64,000 bases of DNA from the NCBI GenBank assembly GCA_028532985.1, contig JANCIK010000004.1:1-64000 (forward strand), in the 5' to 3' direction. Position numbers and translations under genes: made by a program. Source of the DNA: Stropharia rugosoannulata (lineage: Eukaryota; Basidiomycota; Agaricomycetes; Agaricales; Strophariaceae). Every line of letters starts with the position of its first letter. Position 1 is the stretch's first letter. Shown here piece by piece: positions 24,170-33,973 of the stretch. The notes under the pieces are model-generated. The model ran no database searches, was not told the DNA's origin, and was given only the letters and a program-made list of their open reading frames with translations.

Positions 24170-27100
24170 TAACATGAGAGCCGTGGGAAGCAATTGTCCC
24201 ACGGAGACATGGACGGGTATGGCGCGCTGGTAGGGAGTACGGATAAGGCACCCAGGATTTAGGGAGCATCCGTTAATGCTTCTCCGGATTCCTGTGCCAA
24301 TCCTAGGTCCACCACATTGTCCGCAGGGGTGGGGAGTGTGATAGGGAGAAATGTGAAAGGCGTGGGAAAGGATTCTCCCACGGATACAGCTAGAAGGGTG
24401 GGGATCGTCGATACCCCACTTTTCACTGTCCATGACCACCGTGCAACAGTGCACGGTGGGCTGGACGTGTGTACTCCGTGCGCACTCAGAAAAGTGGGGA
24501 TCGACGATCCCCACTTTTCTGTGTCTTGCGTTCACCGTGCGACAGTGCACGGTGTCACACGGACTTCCATATCTTTTGATCAATTGGCAGTTCTACCAGC
24601 CCTGATCATAGGGTGGATAATAAGTGTCGCACATGTAGGTCACCCGCGTTGTCATGCTGTACGTGGGAACCCGTTCTCCCACGGGTATGGAGTACGTGCG
24701 TGGAGCACAAGTGGTTGTGCGTACTGCGTGCACACGCAGGAAAGTGGGGATCGACGATCCCCACTTAGCACTGTGTCGTTCCCACCGTGCTAAAGTGCAC
24801 GGTGGGGGGAGGACATGGGTACTGCGTGGCCACACAGAAGAGTGGGAAGCAAGTGTCCCACGGATACAGGGACCAGTATGGCGCGCTTTTAGGGTGAACA
24901 GATGAGGCACTCAGGAATTTGGTGAGCATCCTTGAATGGTGCTCCTCATTTATGTGCCAATCCAAACTCCACCACAGGGTCCGCAGAGGCGGGGAGTGTG
25001 ATAGGGAGAAATGTGAAAGGCGTGGGAAAGGATTCTCCCACGGATACAGCCAGAAGGGTGGGGATCGTCGATCCCCACTTTTCTGTGTCGCTTGCCCACT
25101 GTGCTACATTGCACGGTGGGGGGACTTGTGCACAGCGTGAGGAGGCTGAAAAGTGGGGATCGACGATCCCCACTTTTCAGAGTGGTGTGCCCACCGTGCT
25201 ACATTGCACGGTGGGCGTTGATGTGCATACTGCGTGCGTATGCAGAAAAGTGGGGATCGACGATCGCCACCTTTCTGTGTCCGGTGTCCACCGTGCTACA
25301 GTGCACGGTGGGCGAACTTGTGCACGGCGTGCGTACGCAGAAAAGTGGGGATCGACGATCCCCACTTTTCTGTGTCCTGTGCCCACCGTGCTACATTGCA
25401 CGGTGGGGGGACTTGTGCACGGCGTGAGGAGGCTGAAAAGTGGGGATCGACGATCCCCACTTTTCTGTGTCCTGTGTCCACCGTGCTACAGTGCACGGTG
25501 GGCGTTGATGTGCATACTGCGTGCGTACGCAGAAAAGTGGGGATCGACGATCCCCACTTTTCTGTGTCCTGTGTCCACCGTGCAACTATGCACGGTGGTG
25601 GGACATGTGCACGGCGTGAGGAGGCTGAAAAGCGGGGATCGACGATCCCCACTTTTCTGTGTCCTGTGCCCACCGTGCAACAATGCAGGGTGGGGGGACT
25701 TGGGTACGGCGTGAGGAGGCTGAAAAGTGGGGATCGTCGATCCCCACTTTTCAGAGTCGTGTGCCCACCGTGCTACAGTGCACGGTGGGCGTTGATTTGC
25801 ATACTGCGTGCGTACGCAGAAAAGTGGGGATCGTCGATCCCCACTTTTCTGTGTCCTGTGCCCACCGTGCTAGATTGCACGGTGGGGGGACGTGTGCACG
25901 GCGTGCGTACGCAGAAAAGTGGGGATCGTCGATCCCCACTTTTCAGAGTGGTGTGCCCACCGTGCTACATTGCATGGTGGGCGTGGATGTGCGTTCTGCG
26001 TGCACAGGCTGAAAAGTGGGGATCGTCGATCCCCACTTTTCTGTGTCCTGTGTCCACCGTGCTACATTGCACGGTGGGGGGACTTGTGCACGGCGTGAGG
26101 AGGCTGAAAAGTGGGGATCGTCGATCCCCACTTTTCAGAGTGGTGTGCCCACCGTGCTACAGTGCACGGTGGGCGTTGATTTGCATACTGCGTGCGTACG
26201 CAGAAAAGTGGGGATCGACGATCCCCACTTTTCTGTGTCCTGTGTCCACCGTGCAACTATGCACGGTGGTGGGACATGTGCACGGCTTGCGTACGCAGAA
26301 AAGTGGGGATCGTCGATCCCCACTTTTCTGTGTCCTTTGCCCACAGTGCAACAGTGCACGGTGGGGGGACTTGTGCACTGTGTGAGGCTGCTGAAAAGTG
26401 GGGATCGACGATCCCCACTTTTCAGAGTGGTGTGCCCACCGTGCTACAGTGCACGGTGGGCGTTGATGTGCATACTGCGTGCGTAGGCAGAAAAGTGGGG
26501 ATCGTCGATCCCCACTTTTCTGTGTCCTGTGTCCACCGTGCAACAGTGCACGGTGGGGGGACTTGTGCACGGCGTGGGGAGGCTGAAAAGTGGGGATCGA
26601 CGATCCCCACTTTTCAGAGTCTTGTGCCCACCGTGCTACATTGCACGGTGGGCGTGGATGTGCGTACTGCGTGCGTATGCTGAAAAGTGGGGATCGACGA
26701 TCCCCACTTTTCAGAGTCGTGTGCCCACCGTGCTACAGTGCACGGTGGGCGTTGATGTGCATACTGCGTGCGTACGCAGAAAAGTGGGGATTGACGATCC
26801 CCGCTTTTCAAGACTGTCTGTCCACCTTGCTGTTAAGGGTTCAGGGTTTAGGGTGCACCGCTTCACGGCGCACTGAAAAGTGGGGATCGACGATCCCCAC
26901 ATTTCACTAACCTGTACCCACCGTGCTATAGCCCTATGTGGGTACAGGCATGACCGTGTGTGCAGCACCCAAAAAAGTGGGGATCGTCGATCCCCACTTT
27001 TAATCATGCCATGAGTGATGGCACTGTAAACCCTGAACCCTTAACTCACCATGTGCACATGAACATAATTGCTGCATTTGAATGTTGAATGACTAACATT

Positions 27101-27485
27101 CACATAGAAGTGGGGATCTTCGATCCCTTCTTTCCAGTATGCTGCAGCAGACCCACCATATTGACATTGACGTGGTCAGTTAAGGGTTCAGGGTTCACAG
27201 TGCACTGCTTCACGGCGCACAGAAATGTGGGGATCGACGATCCCCACTTTTCACTGTTCATGCCCACCGTGCAACAGTGCACAGTAGGGGTAGACGTGCA
27301 TACTGCTTCTGCACACAGAAATGTGGGGATCGACGATCCCCACTTTGCTGTGTCCTTTGCCCACTGTGCTACATTGCACGGTGAGCGTGCATGTGCGCTC
27401 TGCGTCCGCACGCAGAAAAGTGGGGATCGTCGATCCCCACTTTTCAAGGCTCTGTGCCCACTGTGCTACAGTCCACTGTGGGCAT
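24170..27485. repeat. Palindrome-module satellite array 1 (~96-bp unit)
   Basis: About 28 copies of palindrome A (core GGGGATCGWCGATCCCC, flanked by AAAAGT/ACTTTT) alternate with palindrome B (CCACCGTGC, loop of about six bases such as TACATT, GCACGGTGG). Between 25.1 and 26.8 kb the period is about 95-98 bp and two linker types alternate (one with GGACTTGTGCACGGCGTG, one with TGATGTGCATACTGCGTGCG), giving a roughly 190-bp higher-order unit. The left part is looser and also holds palindrome C (CGTGGGA, spacer, TCCCACG) at about 24179, 24360, 24660, 24839 and 25020. The right part contains TTAAGGGTTCAGGGTT-like blocks in both orientations. Because the unit is close to 96 bp, several frames on both strands stay open; I do not call them genes. 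Confidence 0.95.
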
Positions 27486-27556
27486 GGATTTGCGCAGTAC
27501 GTGAGTACCCAGATAATTTGGAGAGTCCAGTGTGCATTGCACTAGATCAGAACTAA

Positions 27557-27735
27557 TCTCCACCCAACCCAACCCACCAGTAGTACCTCTCCCCACCCAA
27601 CCCATTCCATCCCTATCAATTGCAACCCAACCCAACCCATCCCTACCATTCCCAACCCAACCCATCCCTCTCAGTCCCTACCCAACCCATCCCATCCCTA
27701 GGGCTGAACCCTACTCCCAACCCTACCCAAAAAAC
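27557..27735. repeat. CCCAACC-rich minisatellite, copy A
   Basis: The stretch consists of variants of CCCAACCCAACCCAT and CCCTACCCAACCC at irregular spacing, strongly C-rich on + and G-rich on -, which may allow G-quadruplexes. It sits at the right end of the duplicated block, immediately before the retroelement tail. An essentially identical copy lies at 32827-33005. Confidence 0.9.
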
Positions 27736-27744
27736 AAAAAGTAG

Positions 27745-28596
27745 CCCATAACACTTCAATGGAAACCGTTTGTGAAAGCTGGAAACAATAAGGAACGAAT
27801 TCCATGGGTATCTCATCATCCTCATGACGTCAAACGTGGCGTTTACATAGGAGAGTGCTCGCGATTAGCCGTGCTATGTAGCACTAAGGAAAACTACATA
27901 GGAGCAATAAAGGACTTAAACACCCTTTACGTGATGCGCGGCTACCCGCCACAACTCATCGGCGCGTGGTGCAAGAAATATATACAAGAACGTTGGGACA
28001 AAAGGTTTGCGTTAAAACCTATCGTGCACGACGAAGGCGTCCTTGTCTTGAAAACACGCTTTGACGATGTATGGAATTGGTTCTCAGCTACCGAACTTGG
28101 AAACATCATGACTGGGTATTGGTCAGAGTGGTACACCCGCGCTGAACAAGGTAGATACTCTGCGAGTTCTACCCCAGCCTTTTATGCCCCAGATACGGAT
28201 CCACGCGGCCTCGACTCAGTAGATCCCGGATTGTTTAGCGCAGTCCGGGACTTGAAAGGTCAGGAAGTAATGATCCCCGATCTTCGCAAAACAGGTATAC
28301 TCGGGCGTCGTTGGCTTGTCTCGCGTAAGCGGAACAAGAACCTTTACGACCTTTCAACTCAATGGAAGAAGATGGTGTTTGAAACGCTAGATGAAGTCGC
28401 CGCTAATCATAACGCCGACGAACTACAGGTTCAAGACATGGATGTTGTAGAAGAACCCAGAGCACAGATACAGTTACCTGGACTCGGCACCGGTATAATA
28501 CATGACGGTGACATCTTACTACATCAACATGAAAACTCTTCTGACGAAGAGCAGTATCATCCAGCATTTGGTAGAGCCTCCAAACGCACCAACTAA
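27745..28596 (+). pseudogene. C-terminal fragment of a reverse transcriptase-like protein (RT thumb and tail), 5' truncated
   Basis: The open frame follows a TAG at 27742 and has no proper start. It reads ITLQWKPFVKAGNNKERIPW, then WVSHHPHDVKRGVYIGE, CSRLAVLCS and LYVMRGYPPQLI, then a KRFALKP / TRFDDVWNWF / ELGNIMTGYWSEWY region, and ends RASKRTN at 28596. The pattern (HP..VKRG...GE..RL...CS, later a RGYP segment) is what I expect of the thumb after the catalytic motifs in Penelope-like and related RTs; the palm with its catalytic Asp residues is absent. The frame has no stops, so the insertion is young. The last 60 residues are acidic and low-complexity. Similarity is recalled, not computed. 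Confidence 0.6.
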
Positions 28597-29342
28597 AAAG
28601 ATACAAACATACGATTCAGGACTAACGCGTTCTAAACCCAAAACCCTAACGTATGACATCTTTCTCAATAATTTGCATTTAATTATTGACTTGTATATCA
28701 AGCCTAAACCTAAACCTTAACTTATCAACGACGCAGATTACCTGCGTGTTGGCTCTCATGGCTTATTAGAACGGTTGTTTTTATCCGGCATGGGATGCCG
28801 CGGTTTGAAAAGCAAAGACGTAACTCTCAGAAAAGGTAAATCCTCACGGTTCTTAGTAAGGGACGCACGACACTGGCCCAGTACGCGAGCGCCTTTCGGG
28901 TATTTATGGTGAAAGAACACCGCACGCTCAGGCGGAGACTTCTTAGTACTTTAGGTCGTACCCATACAAAGGGAAAACGAAACGAGATAAGATAAGATAA
29001 GGATGTGGCTGTGCCAGATCTAATCAGTTTAGATAAGATAAGATAAGATAGGACGCTGATCATCTGGTAAAGATATACAACACGCCAACATATCGTTTGC
29101 ACAAGGCATCTTCGATGCGATCTCACCGATCGACGAGATCGCGAGGTTGTACCGCGAAACACCCGCGCAGGTATACGCAGCCTTAACGCTGCCGCGCGTA
29201 GCCATAAGGCTATGCCTGTTATACTTGGCAAATACGCCGAAGATGAAACGATATTGCTACATTGGTACGCTAGGCAGCGCGAAACACTTACTGATATCCA
29301 GATATGTAACGCTGCCCCGAGGCTGCGTCTGACGACGCATCC
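28597..29342 (+). other. 3' untranslated part of PLE-1
   Basis: It contains telomere-like words (ACCCAAAACCCTAACG near 28635, CCTAAACCTAAACCTTAAC near 28703) and GATAAGATAAGATAAG runs near 28987 and 29036, but no ORF of note. Together with the ribozyme these are expected of a structured retroelement RNA. Confidence 0.5.
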
Positions 29343-29344
29343 TA

Positions 29345-29419
29345 GTCAAGTACAGCCACTGACGAGTCTATAAAGACGAAAGGGCCAGCTGGATTAATCC
29401 CCAGCCCTTTGGCTTTGAC
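29345..29419 (+). ncRNA. Type I hammerhead ribozyme HHR-1
   Basis: The core CTGACGA (29359-29365) is followed by stem II GTC-TATAAA-GAC (29366-29377) and GAAA (29378-29381). Stem III pairs GGGC (29382-29385) with GCCC (29404-29407), with a further CTGG/CCAG pairing inside. The cleavage triplet is CUU; predicted cut after 29409. Stem I pairs AGCCA (29354-29358) with TGGCT (29410-29414), and beyond a four-base bulge GTAC (29350-29353), GTCAA (29345-29349) with TTGAC (29415-29419). All conserved core bases (C3 U4 G5 A6 N7 G8 A9, G12 A13 A14, A15.1-U16.1) are present. Stem I is open, so it is type I, the form described in Penelope-like elements. The stem I bulge and loop II could make the usual tertiary contact. 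Confidence 0.88.
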
Positions 29420-29451
29420 TTTCTCCCCTCTCCTCAGCTAATTAGTCGCTC

Positions 29452-29466
29452 ATCGCCTTCGGCGAT
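29452..29466 (+). other. Terminal hairpin of PLE-1
   Basis: ATCGCC and GGCGAT pair around a TTC loop, 43 bases downstream of the predicted ribozyme cut and 7 bases upstream of the C-run leading to CCCTAAAC. It occupies the same place as the hairpin at 34072-34098 in PLE-2. Confidence 0.75.
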
Positions 29467-29479
29467 TTCGCTCCCCCCT

Positions 29480-30210
29480 AAACTTGTAGTCCCAACTCAC
29501 CCATATCGTGTACCCAACAAAGTTCGCCGCACTCCCCGCCATGCTCCACAGAATTCTGTGCCTCCCATCTTTGACTTATCGCGGAGGGGCTATCGGGTAC
29601 AACGTCCACATGCCCATATCCACAGTGATTTTGAGTCACTACAGAGTGAGATTGAAAGCCAGTCAGACAACGAGAATGAGAGCATCGACTCAAAGCTAAC
29701 AGCCATGTGGAACCAGTTTCTTCTTGACATCACCTTGAAGGCACCAAATCAAAAGCAGTCGACAGACGTGTCATATTGCATCCTTTCTAACCTCGAGCGT
29801 CAGGTCGTGTCCGAAGCAACCTACCAGAACATGCGGTTAAGGGACTACTTCTCGGACTGTCAGTATCGTATGGCGAAAAAGGCAGATTGGGACTCAGCAT
29901 TCAACAAGTTCTGGCCAGATGATCCCATTCTATCAGGCAAACCGCAGAACCTTCCTAGTATGACTTATTACACGGACTGGGCAAAGTTAATTGAAAGGTT
30001 CAGAAGATGCGATAACGACGATATCATTGCAGATATGCGCAAGGTTCTGCGGAAGAGATTCTATATGTTAGGTGGATACCAAACATACAGTCCGATCGCG
30101 TCTGGTATACTAAATTGGACTTAAAGCTTTTCAAAAAATTGCCTGGTTCCAATCCACAAAAAGCAGCACCACGAATCTTGATCAGATGGGATTGTGTGCC
30201 TGTAGTTTAG
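29480..30210 (+). pseudogene. Truncated, frameshifted 3' copy of the gene at 21033-23947
   Basis: It carries only the last roughly 245 codons, from KLVVPTHPYRVP on, without promoter or start. Near 30070 the run TTAGGGTGG of copy A is TTAGGTGG, which shifts the frame and ends the ORF at 30124 instead of reaching the native stop equivalent near 30210. Confidence 0.92.
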
Positions 30211-30439
30211 GCTGTACAGAGTGAGGGGTTCTTTCAATAGTAGCACTGACGTTGTTTATATTATTTGAAGCATTTATCTGCATTGTTATTGTGTGGGAAA
30301 TATGTAATTTGAAGTATGGCATATGGAGCACAGCATCTAAACGTAACCAGCATACTTGAAACAGCAGAGAAGATTTTATAACATGAGAGACTGATTGCAT
30401 ACATATAAATGTAACAGAACTTATTACGGCCGTAACATG

Positions 30440-32760
30440 AGAGCCGTGGGAAGCAATTGTCCCACGGAGACATGGACGGGTATGGCGCGCTGGTAGGGAG
30501 TACGGATAAGGCACCTAGGAATTTAGGGAGCATCTGGGAATGCTTCTCCTGATTCCTGTGCCAATCCTAGGTCCACCGCTAGGTCCGCAGAGACGGGCGT
30601 GTGATGGGGAGAAATGTGAAAGGCGTGGGAAACGATTCTCCCACGGATACAGCCAGAAGGGTGGGGATCGTCGATCCCCACTTTTCAGAGTCGTGTGCCC
30701 ACCGTGCGACAGTGCACGGTGGCACACGGACTTCCATTATCAGCATAGTATGTGTAGTATACAAATATGTGACGGTAGTCACTCAAAGTGAAGACACTAT
30801 AGGTATACTGGTCGCCGTCGATTTTGATTTAAATAACCTCTCAGTTTGTATTTATCATCAGAGATGTACTTGATTATAAGCGAGATTGAGATTGACGTTA
30901 TCAAATGTATGGACTGTGCAATCTTTTGATCAATTGGCAGTTCTACCAGCCCTGCTGATAGGGTGGATAATAAGTATCGCATATGTAGGTCACCCGCGTT
31001 GTCATGTTATGCGTGGGAACCCGTTCTCCCACGGTTATGGAGTGCATGCGTGGAGCACAAGAGGTTGTGCGTACTGCGTGCACACGGAGGAAAGTGGGGA
31101 TCGACGATCCCCACTTTTCTGTGTCCTGTGTCCACCGTGCTACATTGCACGGTGGGGGGACTTGTGCACGGCGTGGGGAGGCTGAAAAGTGGGGATCGTC
31201 GATCCCCACTTTCCAGAGACTTGTGCCCACCGTGCTACATTGCACGGTGGGCGTGGATATGTGTACTGCGTGAGGCAGCTGAAAAGTGGGGATCGACGAT
31301 CCCCACTTTTCAGAGTGTTGTGCCCATCGTGCTACATTGCACGGTGGGCTTGGATGTGCGTAGTGCGTGCGTACGCAGAAAAGTGGGGATCGACGATCCC
31401 CACTTTTCTGTGTCCTGTGCCCACCGTGCTACATTGCACGGTGGGCGTGGATGTGCGTACTGCGTGCGTACGCAGAAAAGTGGGGATCGTCGATCCCCAC
31501 TTTTCTGTGTCCTGTGTCCACCGTGCTACATTGCACGGTGGGGGGACTTGTGCACGGCGTGGGGACGATGAAAAGTGGGGATCGACGATCCCCACTTTTC
31601 AGACACTTGTGCCCACCGTGCTACATTGCACGGTGGGCCTGGATGTGCGTACTGCGTGCGTATGCTGAAAAGTGGGGATCGACGATCCCCACTTTTCTGT
31701 GTCCTGTGTCCACCGTGCTACATTGCACGGTGGGGGGACTTGTGCACGGCGTGGGGACGCTGAAAAGTGGGGATCGTCGATCCCCACTTTTCTGTGTCCT
31801 GTGTCCACCGTGCTACATTGCACGGTGGGGGGACTTGTGCACGGCGTGGGGACGCTGAAAAGTGGGGATCGTCGATCCCCACTTTTCAAGACTGTATGCC
31901 CACCTTGCTGTTAAGGGTTCAGGGTTTAGGGTGCACCGCTTCACGGCGCACTGAAAAGTGGGGATCGACGATCCCCACATTTCACTAACCTGTACCCACC
32001 GTGCTATAGCCCTATGTGGGTACAGGCATGACTGTGTTTGCAGCACCCAAAAAAGTGGGGATCGGCGATCCCCACTTTTAATCATGCCATGAGTGATGGC
32101 ACTGCAAACCCTTAACCCTTAACTCACCATGTGCACATGAACATAATGGCTGCATTTGAATGTTGAAATACTAACATTCACATAGAAGTGGGGATCTTCG
32201 ATCCCTTCTTTCCAGTATGCTGCAGCAGACCCACCATATTGGCATTGACGTGGTCAGTTAAGGGTTCAGGGTTCAGGGTGCACCGTTTCACGGCGCACAG
32301 AAAAGTGGGGATCGACGATCCCCACTTTTCACTGTCCTGTTCCCACTGTGCTACATTGCACGGTTGGTGGGACTTACATACTGCGAGAGCACGCAGAAAA
32401 GTGGGGTTCCACGATCCCCACTTTTCACCGTCCTGTGTCCACTGTGCAACAGTGCACAGTGGGGGTGGACGTGCATACTGCTTCCGCACACAGAAATGTG
32501 GGGATCGACGATCCCCACTTTTCAAGAATGTGTGCCTGCCTTGCTGTTAAGGGTTCAGGGTTCAGGGTGCACCGCTTCACGGCATACTGAAAAGTGGGGA
32601 TCGACGATCCCCACTTTTCAACAGTCTGCGCCCACCGTGCTGCAATGCACGGCCGGTACGGACATGGGCGTGCATGCGCACACAGAAAAGTGGGGATCGT
32701 CGATCCCCACTTTTCAAGGCTCTGTGCCCACTGTGCTACAGTCCACTGTGGGAATGGATT
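30440..32760. repeat. Palindrome-module satellite array 2 (~96-bp unit)
   Basis: About 18 copies of palindrome A alternate with palindrome B in the same arrangement as array 1. Palindrome C occurs at about 30445, 30625 and 31012. The most regular part is 31090-31900. Degenerate members (GATCTTCGATCCC at about 32191, GTTCCACGATCCCC at about 32405) and TTAAGGGTTCAGGGTT blocks match array 1 in order, showing that the right half is the conserved part and that units were lost or gained in the middle. Confidence 0.95.
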
Positions 32761-32826
32761 TGCGCCGTACGTGAGTACCCAGATAATTTGGAGAGTCCAG
32801 TGTGCACTGTACTAGATCAGAACTAA

Positions 32827-33005
32827 TCCCCACCCAACCCAACCCACCAGTAGTACCTCTCCCCACCCAACCCATTCCATCCCTATCAATTGCAACCCAA
32901 CCCAACCCATCCCTACCATTCCCAACCCAACCCATCCCTCTCAGTCCCTACCCAACCCATCCCATCCCTAGGGCTGAACCCTACTCCCAACCCTACCCAA
33001 AAAAC
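32827..33005. repeat. CCCAACC-rich minisatellite, copy B
   Basis: Near-identical to 27557-27735, at the right end of duplication copy B and immediately before PLE-2. Confidence 0.9.
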
Positions 33006-33957
33006 AAAAAGTAGCCCATAACCAATAAACCCGATTGCGTATTGCACGTGACCGGGGCTGGTCGTTTACACCAGGTATACGGTTGGCCAGGCGCACCTGG
33101 CCTTAACATACGTATCATCATACGATGCCCTAATAAGGCAGTCGATGTTATGATGCTCTATAAATATATGTCTGGATGAAAGGGCCTTAGGCTCGGCTTC
33201 TTAGTTCTTAAAACCGACCTGAAGTAACAAGGAAACGACGAGCGATTGCGTTGTCTGGAGAGTATGGTCCTGGGACCGTTACGCCAAAGGCTTCGTGATT
33301 GCACTGGTCCTAGAGTATGCGCCCAGGCGCGTTACGCCAAGGCCTTAAAGCGACGTAACTGCGTGAAAGCGGTCCTGCAGTAGGAGGAACGGCGTGAAAA
33401 CGCGGCTCGTGTAAGTCCCAATGAGGCCTCGGGTCGCTTAGTACGCGTCGGTAACTTCTGCGCGCGCGCAGACATCACCGGCGGTGTCACACGCACAGGT
33501 AATAATCCAAACCTTAATAGTCGTCACCCAACTTAGGCACAGCCGAAGGGGACTGACGGCGCAGCAAGGGTTATTGTTATTTTAAGAACAAAAGAGGCTT
33601 CCACGACCGCACTCCCTTAATCGGGACCGCGGGCGGTGTGAACCCGTAATTACACCGGCGCGAAACGTCGCCGGTGGGAGATAGTCATTATTTATAGCTG
33701 CACTCACGCAGAGGCAGTGTATTTTTGTCTTTATTTTATATTTAGACAGCATGAGACGTTCTACTTCTTCGTAGAACAATGGCTGGGAGCGTTGAGCTAT
33801 TCTTAGAGTAGCCCGCGCATGAGAAGCATCGGTTATGATGGGCCAAAGTGCCCGGATGACCTGGTGACCTGATCATGCGGTGTGGAATGGTCCTCGGGGT
33901 AGACAGCGTGTAAACGCATTAGCACCCTCTCATGCGCACAGACTGTCGCCAGACGTC

Positions 33958-33964
33958 TATAAAA
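33958..33964 (+). promoter_or_regulatory. TATA-like box upstream of HHR-2
   Basis: TATAAAA lies 16 bases before the hammerhead core CTGATGA. In Penelope-like elements promoter and ribozyme can share the terminal repeat, so a start near the ribozyme is plausible. Position-based inference only. Confidence 0.4.
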
Positions 33965-33973
33965 GCAGGCCAG

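Larger units (their letters stand above)
23216..27752. repeat. Segmental duplication, copy A
   Basis: The block starts at AAACTTGTAG inside the unknown gene and ends at GTAGCCCATAAC; both breakpoints match copy B (29480-33022). It includes the gene's 3' end, a spacer, a palindrome array and a CCCAACC minisatellite. Flanking sequence is almost identical between copies, so the duplication is recent. Copy A is about 1 kb longer, mainly because it has roughly a dozen more 96-bp units. Confidence 0.95.
27753..29483 (+). mobile_element. 5'-truncated Penelope-like retroelement tail (PLE-1), telomere-attached type
   Basis: The element begins right after the duplicated block, with coding sequence already open, so it is 5' truncated. 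It holds an RT-thumb-like ORF (to 28596), a 3' untranslated part with GATAA repeats (about 28987-29051), a hammerhead ribozyme (29345-29419), a CAGCTAA box (29435), a hairpin (29452-29466) and CCCCCCTAAAC at 29474-29483, where it joins copy B. The 3' end points away from the telomere and carries the C-strand telomere motif, the arrangement known for endonuclease-lacking Athena/Coprina elements that attach to exposed ends. No GIY-YIG endonuclease is present in what remains. The combination of ORF type, ribozyme and orientation supports the call; the RT family itself needs a profile search. Confidence 0.75.
29480..33022. repeat. Segmental duplication, copy B
   Basis: Same breakpoints as copy A. 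Relative to A it lacks about a dozen palindrome units, has an insert of about 183 bp at 30738-30920, and has lost one G near 30070. Its left edge overlaps the CCCTAAAC end of PLE-1 by a few bases of microhomology (TAAAC), and its right edge meets PLE-2. Confidence 0.95.

Noticed and set aside
25090..26800. CRISPR-like regular array
   Set aside because: Palindromic repeats at even spacing resemble CRISPR, but the intervals are also repeated rather than unique spacers, no cas genes are present and the genome is eukaryotic.
24932..26910. Long overlapping ORFs (up to 383 codons) on both strands of the palindrome array
   Set aside because: They arise because the unit is close to 96 bp, a multiple of three, and lacks stops in several frames. 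The peptides merely repeat the satellite and appear on both strands.
29329..29336. CTGACGA at 29329 as another hammerhead core
   Set aside because: No GAAA follows at stem II distance and no flanking complementary stems exist.
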